From contig JAACVK010000046.1 in NCBI GenBank assembly GCA_009991595.1, positions 1 to 34,839 on the forward strand: DNA of 34,839 nucleotides, read 5' to 3'. The position numbers and the translations under genes are program-made. The notes under the pieces are model-generated. The model saw nothing but the letters and a program-made list of their open reading frames with translations. It was not told the origin of the DNA and did no database searches. Origin of the DNA: a bacterium. GTDB lineage: Bacteria; Bdellovibrionota; UBA2428. Positions 31,853-34,839 of the stretch are shown here, in pieces; within the stretch, counting starts at the first letter, position 1; each line of letters starts with the position of its first letter.

Positions 31853-33285
31853 AAGCTGACCTGCTTAGAAAGAAAGTCTTTCAAATAATTATGAACAACT
31901 AAGCGTCGATAAGCACTACTGCCGCGCAAGTCCGATAGTGGACTAATTTCGGACTGAGCAATCTTAAGGGCTTCTTCAAGGTTTTGATTCTTTAAAAAAG
32001 CTTTTTCTGTTTTTTGCAAACGAACAGGAGTGGCAGCCACTCCACCTAAGGCCAAGCGAAGATCTGACAACTTCGCTTTAGAAGACTTCTTTGACCAAAA
32101 CCCTACATTGACACAAGAAATGTCAAGATCTTTCCTTTGTGTGATTTTTTGCAAATAAAGAGTCTCATTCTTGCTTGGCAAATCAAAAGAAACAGACCAG
32201 ATCAACTCTCCCGTTTTCAACTTCAGCTTACGGTAATCTAAATAGAAGTCTACAATAGGGATCTCGATTAATTTTTCGGTTTTAGAGCTAAGCACCTTAA
32301 TTCGAGCATTGAGAGCAAACAAAAATGGTGGAGCATCCGCGATGGGCGAGCCATTGGCCACATTGCCCACAAGAGTGGCCACATTTTTAATTTGCGGAGA
32401 TGCAAAGACGTCTAAGAAGTTGGCCACAGTTGGACATTTTTTTAAAAGAGACTTTCTTAACTCAGAAAAAGTCACCCTGGCTGAAACAACAACTTTATCT
32501 TTTAAGAATTTTGTCTCATAGAGTTCTTTTATGAGATGTAACGAGATCAACACCGGAGGACGTCTACCATGTTTGTTTCTTTGAACTCCCAAATCGGTTC
32601 CGGCAGCGATCATCACGGCTTTAGGGTGTTTTTTTATTACAGATATCAACTCTGACTTAGAGCAAGGCGCCAGGAGCACGGCTTCTTGGCTTTCGACCAT
32701 CAAAGCCTTGCGGCAAAACTTTGTAAGTGTTTCTACAACAGTCTTCCCTAAATACTTTTTACGTAGATGGAGATACAAATCACTACTTTGTGACTTTGCG
32801 GCTTCGATAATACTTTGATAGCCCGTGCAGCGACAAAGATTGCCCGTCAGGTGATTTTTGATTTCTTGTTCACTACAAGCCCCTTTATGTGATTCAAACA
32901 TATCGACCATAGCAACGACAAAACCAGGTGTGCAAAACCCACATTGGCTTGCATGACTTTCATACATGGCTTTTTGAACCGGATGAAGATTATTCAACTC
33001 TCCCAAGGCTTCGACCGTTAACAGAACACATCCATCCATTTGAGCAACAAGTGCAATGCAAGAGTTGACCATTTCAAAATGTGGCTTAGGCGTAGCTAAA
33101 AACACAGGAGAGCTTTTTAAAACAGAGCAAGCTCCACAATCGCCCTCTGCGCAGACAACTTTTGTTCCTGTGAGTGCGTTTTCTCTTCGCAAATAATCCG
33201 AAAGAGTTAAAAAACATGTGGAACCCGATACTTGATGCAACTTTCCATTGAGAAAAAAAGCGACTTGACCCCTCATTTGAGACAC
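31849..33285 (-). CDS. xdhA: Xanthine dehydrogenase, FeS/FAD subunit
   Basis: 478 aa from GTG 33285 (GGAG 9 nt upstream), or 475 aa from ATG 33276. The first [2Fe-2S] cluster uses Cys45, 50, 53 and 76 (CAEGDCGAC, NSC), the second Cys115, 118, 151 and 153 (QCGFC, CRC). The FAD domain follows from about 200, with IAAGTDLGVQRN and the TLVGNVANGSPIADAPPFL motif, and the CO_deh_flav_C region at the end. It carries electrons from the molybdenum site of XdhB to NAD+ through FAD. A promoter-like sequence ends within 2 nt of the GTG, which favours the ATG if that promoter is used. Confidence 0.94.
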   Translation of the reverse strand: MSQMRGQVAFFLNGKLHQVSGSTCFLTLSDYLRRENALTGTKVVCAEGDCGACSVLKSSPVFLATPKPHFEMVNSCIALVAQMDGCVLLTVEALGELNNLHPVQKAMYESHASQCGFCTPGFVVAMVDMFESHKGACSEQEIKNHLTGNLCRCTGYQSIIEAAKSQSSDLYLHLRKKYLGKTVVETLTKFCRKALMVESQEAVLLAPCSKSELISVIKKHPKAVMIAAGTDLGVQRNKHGRRPPVLISLHLIKELYETKFLKDKVVVSARVTFSELRKSLLKKCPTVANFLDVFASPQIKNVATLVGNVANGSPIADAPPFLFALNARIKVLSSKTEKLIEIPIVDFYLDYRKLKLKTGELIWSVSFDLPSKNETLYLQKITQRKDLDISCVNVGFWSKKSSKAKLSDLRLALGGVAATPVRLQKTEKAFLKNQNLEEALKIAQSEISPLSDLRGSSAYRRLVVHNYLKDFLSKQVSL

Positions 33286-33286
33286 A

Positions 33287-33315
33287 ATTAAAACTCCGCT
33301 TACTCAAAGTGTCAA
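33287..33315 (-). promoter_or_regulatory. Sigma-70-like promoter for xdhABC
   Basis: On the minus strand TTGACA (33315-33310) is followed after exactly 17 nt by TTTAAT (33292-33287), five of six matches to the -10 consensus. Transcription would begin near 33280, inside the GTG-start reading of xdhA and four bases before ATG 33276, giving an almost leaderless message. Confidence 0.6.
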
Positions 33316-33352
33316 ACAACAGTGGCTCAAGATTGCCCTATACTGTTTGACA
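33310..33352. promoter_or_regulatory. Inverted repeat TGTCAAACA-N25-TGTTTGACA, putative shared operator
   Basis: A perfect 9-bp inverted repeat (33310-33318 and 33344-33352) lies between xdhA and the divergent secreted-protein gene. Each arm contains a TTGACA reading outward, so each forms the -35 of one of two divergent promoters. It is either a coincidence of two good -35 elements or a regulator site controlling both genes. Confidence 0.5.
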
Positions 33353-33376
33353 GGTCGCCAATCAAGATGCTTTAAC
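33347..33376 (+). promoter_or_regulatory. Promoter-like sequence for the Cys-rich secreted gene
   Basis: TTGACA (33347-33352) is followed after 18 nt by TTTAAC (33371-33376), with a TGC extended -10 element just before it. The start codon lies 40 bp downstream, with GGAGG between. Confidence 0.5.
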
Positions 33377-33416
33377 CAGTTTCGCGTTGGGGTGTTGGTA
33401 AAAAGTGGAGGACCTA

Positions 33417-33722
33417 ATGAAAAAATTTCTAACTGTATTACCTTTAATTGTAGCCTTTTTTAGTTTGAGCTCGCATGCCTACTATCACTGTCACGTGGAG
33501 TATCAGCGAGAATGCACAACTGAAACAACTTACAAAAGACATTGCCGCAAGGTGAAAGACAGTAGTGACGACGGTTACAAGTGTGTTTGGGAACAACGTC
33601 CAGTTCATAAAACTGTATGCAAAGATGTTCCTCGTCAATTTTGTCACGATGTGGAAGGCTGCCGATGGTCAAGCCCAAGCTTCGTGGACGAGCTAGATCA
33701 AGACCAACTAGAGCAAGAATAA
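33417..33722 (+). CDS. Small secreted seven-cysteine protein
   Basis: 101 aa from ATG 33417 with a strong GGAGG six bases upstream. A signal peptide (MKKFLTVLPLIVAFFSLSSHA) is followed by a mature region with repeated short Cys-containing blocks: YHCHVEYQRECTT, RHCRKVK, YKCVWEQRPVHKTVCKDV, RQFCHDVEGC. The tail is acidic (DELDQDQLEQE). Seven Cys make an odd count, so one may be free or used for an intermolecular bond. No family is recognised. It has its own promoter and a hairpin 15 bp after its stop. Confidence 0.75.
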   Translation: MKKFLTVLPLIVAFFSLSSHAYYHCHVEYQRECTTETTYKRHCRKVKDSSDDGYKCVWEQRPVHKTVCKDVPRQFCHDVEGCRWSSPSFVDELDQDQLEQE

Positions 33723-33736
33723 TTAGTCGATTCTAT

Positions 33737-33771
33737 GTGCCTCGTTGGGTGGCGTTTCCTTAACGAGGCAC
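33737..33771 (+). terminator. Stem-loop after the Cys-rich secreted gene
   Basis: GTGCCTCGTT (33737-33746) pairs perfectly with AACGAGGCAC (33762-33771) over a 15-nt loop. The following bases CTTTAAAG give only a short T-run, so termination may be partial or helped by the next hairpin. Confidence 0.6.
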
Positions 33772-33775
33772 CTTT

Positions 33776-33832
33776 AAAGAAAGGGATTGAGTAATGCGCT
33801 GCTATGTGGCGCATTACTCAATCCCTTTCTTT
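33776..33832. repeat. Perfect 24-bp inverted repeat with 9-nt loop
   Basis: Positions 33776-33799 pair with 33809-33832 without a single mismatch; the loop is TGCTATGTG. The right arm ends CCCTTTCTTT and the left begins AAAGAAAGGG, so either strand gives a stem whose 3' arm is pyrimidine-rich, allowing bidirectional termination. Such a long exact stem is unusual and may instead be an RNA element, a cruciform or a mobile repeat. Confidence 0.85.
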
Positions 33833-33867
33833 GCTTAGCGTGCAAAATTCGTCAATGATGAGTGGAT

Positions 33868-34341
33868 ATGGGCGCAAACTCAAAGATTACGGAAACGCTT
33901 CTCAAACTCGCCAAAGAAAATGCCACCAGCACACAAGGCGGTCCCTTTGCTGCAATCATTGTAAAAGACGGCCAGATTATAGCTCAAGCGACCAATCAAG
34001 TTCTTGGAACCAACGATCCAACGGCTCATGCTGAAGTGCAAGCCATTCGCTTGGCCTGCAAGAAGGTCAATAGCTTTCAATTAGATGGCTGCATACTTTA
34101 CACCAGCTGTGAACCCTGCCCCATGTGTTTGGGAGCCATCTACTGGGCTCGCCCTGACAAGGTCTTTTATGTGGCCACTCGAAACGAAGCGGCCAAAGGC
34201 GGCTTTGACGACGAGTTCATTTATCAAGAACTCACCATCCCGATCCATGAAAGAAAAATTGCCTTCGAAAAAATAGACAGCCCAAACTCCTTCGACCCCT
34301 TCGAAGTCTGGCTAAAAAACACTTCCCGCACCGCCTACTGA
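33868..34341 (+). CDS. guaD: Guanine deaminase (GuaD-like)
   Basis: 157 aa from ATG 33868; an in-frame GTG at 33862 is possible, and no strong ribosome-binding site marks either. The cytidine-deaminase fold zinc site is visible: His54/Glu56 in TAHAEVQAI and Cys84/Cys87 in CEPCPMC. The stretches GGPFAAIIVKDG, NDPTAHAEV, LYTSCEPCPMCLGAIYWARP and GGFDDEFIYQEL follow the B. subtilis GuaD pattern closely, distinguishing it from the tRNA deaminase TadA. It converts guanine to xanthine, the substrate of XdhABC encoded 5 kb or less away on the other strand. The C-terminus FDPFEVWLKN also fits GuaD. Confidence 0.88.
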   Translation: MGANSKITETLLKLAKENATSTQGGPFAAIIVKDGQIIAQATNQVLGTNDPTAHAEVQAIRLACKKVNSFQLDGCILYTSCEPCPMCLGAIYWARPDKVFYVATRNEAAKGGFDDEFIYQELTIPIHERKIAFEKIDSPNSFDPFEVWLKNTSRTAY

Positions 34342-34417
34342 AACGTTGAAACGTATCCGTTTACTTTTCACACCAACCCGCGACCTTTTCACCAAAACAC
34401 CCAACTCATTTTCTTAT

Positions 34418-34445
34418 TTGTCTTTTAAAAAAATTCAGATACAAT
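34418..34445 (+). promoter_or_regulatory. Promoter-like sequence before the rsgA leader
   Basis: TTGTCT (34418-34423) and TACAAT (34440-34445) are 16 nt apart. A dyad AGATAC (34437-34442) / GTATCT (34452-34457) overlaps the -10 and start region and could be an operator. Confidence 0.45.
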
Positions 34446-34477
34446 AAGACGGTATCTAATAAAAAGGAGGAACTCTT

Positions 34478-34543
34478 ATGGATATTGTAATCACTCAATC
34501 AATCTACACCGTGGAGAACCTTCGCCTAAGTTTTCAATTCTAA
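34478..34543 (+). CDS. 21-codon leader ORF upstream of rsgA
   Basis: ATG 34478 is preceded by AAGGAGG at 7 nt, the best ribosome-binding site at the right end of the window, and encodes MDIVITQSIYTVENLRLSFQF before TAA at 34541-34543. It is in the same reading frame as rsgA, which starts 51 bp after this stop. It may be a regulatory leader peptide, or the stop could interrupt a longer N-terminus; RsgA proteins normally begin near the downstream ATG, which favours a leader. The peptide has no Arg/Trp/aromatic run typical of amino-acid attenuators. Confidence 0.45.
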   Translation: MDIVITQSIYTVENLRLSFQF

Positions 34544-34590
34544 GAAAACAAGCAAGCTCTCCATTTCATTCACTGTTATTTGCATGGAGA
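34512..34590 (+). promoter_or_regulatory. Mutually exclusive pairings over the rsgA ribosome-binding site
   Basis: TCTCCAT (34558-34564) can pair with ATGGAGA (34584-34590), which contains the rsgA Shine-Dalgarno. The same TCTCCA can pair instead with TGGAGA (34512-34517) inside the leader ORF. A ribosome on the leader would cover the upstream segment and shift the balance. The pairings are short (6-7 bp), so this is a hypothesis. Confidence 0.3.
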
Positions 34591-34594
34591 ACAA

Positions 34595-34839
34595 ATGAAT
34601 TTAATTACTTTAGGTTGGCCCTATGCCAATCCCACTCTTGAGGCCAATCCTCATGAGTTAGCTAAAATCACAGGTGTTTTCAGAAACCAATACAAAGGAG
34701 TCAATGGCCTAGGCCAAACACTCAATCTATACCTAAGCGGTGGTTTTATGATGGAGGCTTCTGAATCAAGTCACTATCCTGCTACTGGCGACTGGGTCAA
34801 GATTAGCCCTCCGTTCACTGACGAACAAAACAAGTCGGC
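34595..34839 (+). CDS. rsgA: Ribosome small-subunit GTPase RsgA, N-terminal part (runs off the window)
   Basis: 81 codons are visible from ATG 34595 (GGAG 5-6 nt upstream). The sequence LITLGWPYANPT, GVFRNQYKGVNGLGQTLNLYLSG and HYPATGDWVKI matches the N-terminal OB-fold of RsgA/YjeQ, where an LGW start and a PA-GDWV motif are typical. RsgA is a circularly permuted GTPase that checks late 30S maturation. The GTPase and zinc domains lie beyond the window. It follows guaD by 253 bp, with its own promoter-like sequence and a leader ORF. Confidence 0.8.
   Translation, partial: MNLITLGWPYANPTLEANPHELAKITGVFRNQYKGVNGLGQTLNLYLSGGFMMEASESSHYPATGDWVKISPPFTDEQNKS

Noticed and set aside
33868-34341. Possible tRNA adenosine deaminase (TadA)
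   Set aside because: The zinc motif is shared, but the GGPFAAIIVKDG, NDPTAHAEV and GGFDDEFIYQEL segments follow guanine deaminase, and the xdh genes nearby support purine catabolism.

Overview
The window is a chromosomal segment of a Gram-negative bacterium, judged by eye to be in the mid-40s % GC. The Gram-negative character follows from the many Sec-type signal peptides, a TesA/YbbA/YbbP set, an ExbB/ExbD energiser and periplasmic-type enzymes. The mix of a secreted transglycosylase-like enzyme, several secreted peptidases, small Cys-rich secreted proteins and an ExbB-ExbD-ExbD operon would suit a Bdellovibrionota or other delta-type lineage. That placement is inference: no rRNA or other phylogenetic marker is present. 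There is no tRNA, rRNA, integrase, transposase, CRISPR array or recognisable prophage structure.

Layout. 110-2970 (+) is a two-gene operon: a large secreted SLT-like enzyme and a small secreted partner of unknown function. 8091-2980 (-) is the core fatty-acid synthesis operon: DUF177, rpmF, fabH, fabD, fabG, acpP, fabF; plsX is absent from its usual place between rpmF and fabH. 8159-13387 holds envelope or secreted proteins of mostly unknown role (a 593-aa secreted protein, a basic ADG-repeat protein, a DOMON-like protein), a BI-1/YccA membrane protein and a subtilase. 13501-17316 carries tesA divergent from, and overlapping, an ybbA-ybbP ABC transporter pair. 17349-20378 (-) holds a secreted protein with four exact-period 42-residue repeats and an FtsK translocase lacking the gamma domain. 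20806-22629 (+) holds a lactate-permease-family gene and a 73-aa protein resembling the Acb2/Tad1-like hairpin family. 22717-26285 (-) holds a small Cys-rich secreted protein, an M28 aminopeptidase and the exbB-exbD-exbD operon. 26464-28705 (+) holds an alpha/beta-hydrolase-like secreted protein, a YdcZ-type membrane protein and a polytopic membrane protein. 28638-33285 (-) is the xdhA-xdhB-xdhC xanthine dehydrogenase operon, followed on the + strand by a Cys-rich secreted protein, a guanine deaminase and the start of rsgA, which runs off the window.

How the genes work together. The fab operon supplies acyl-ACP. TesA with YbbAP probably acts on hydrophobic molecules at the inner membrane and periplasm. 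Guanine deaminase plus XdhABC can convert guanine to xanthine and urate, so the right end looks like a purine-catabolism module with two membrane proteins beside it. ExbB with two ExbD proteins forms a proton-driven energiser whose client is not encoded here.

The most notable points are the Acb2/Tad1-like small protein outside any visible prophage, the 4 x 42-residue repeat protein, a 21-codon leader ORF before rsgA with mutually exclusive pairings over the rsgA ribosome-binding site, a perfect 24-bp stem between two genes, paired divergent -35 elements between xdhA and a small secreted gene, and the gamma-less FtsK.
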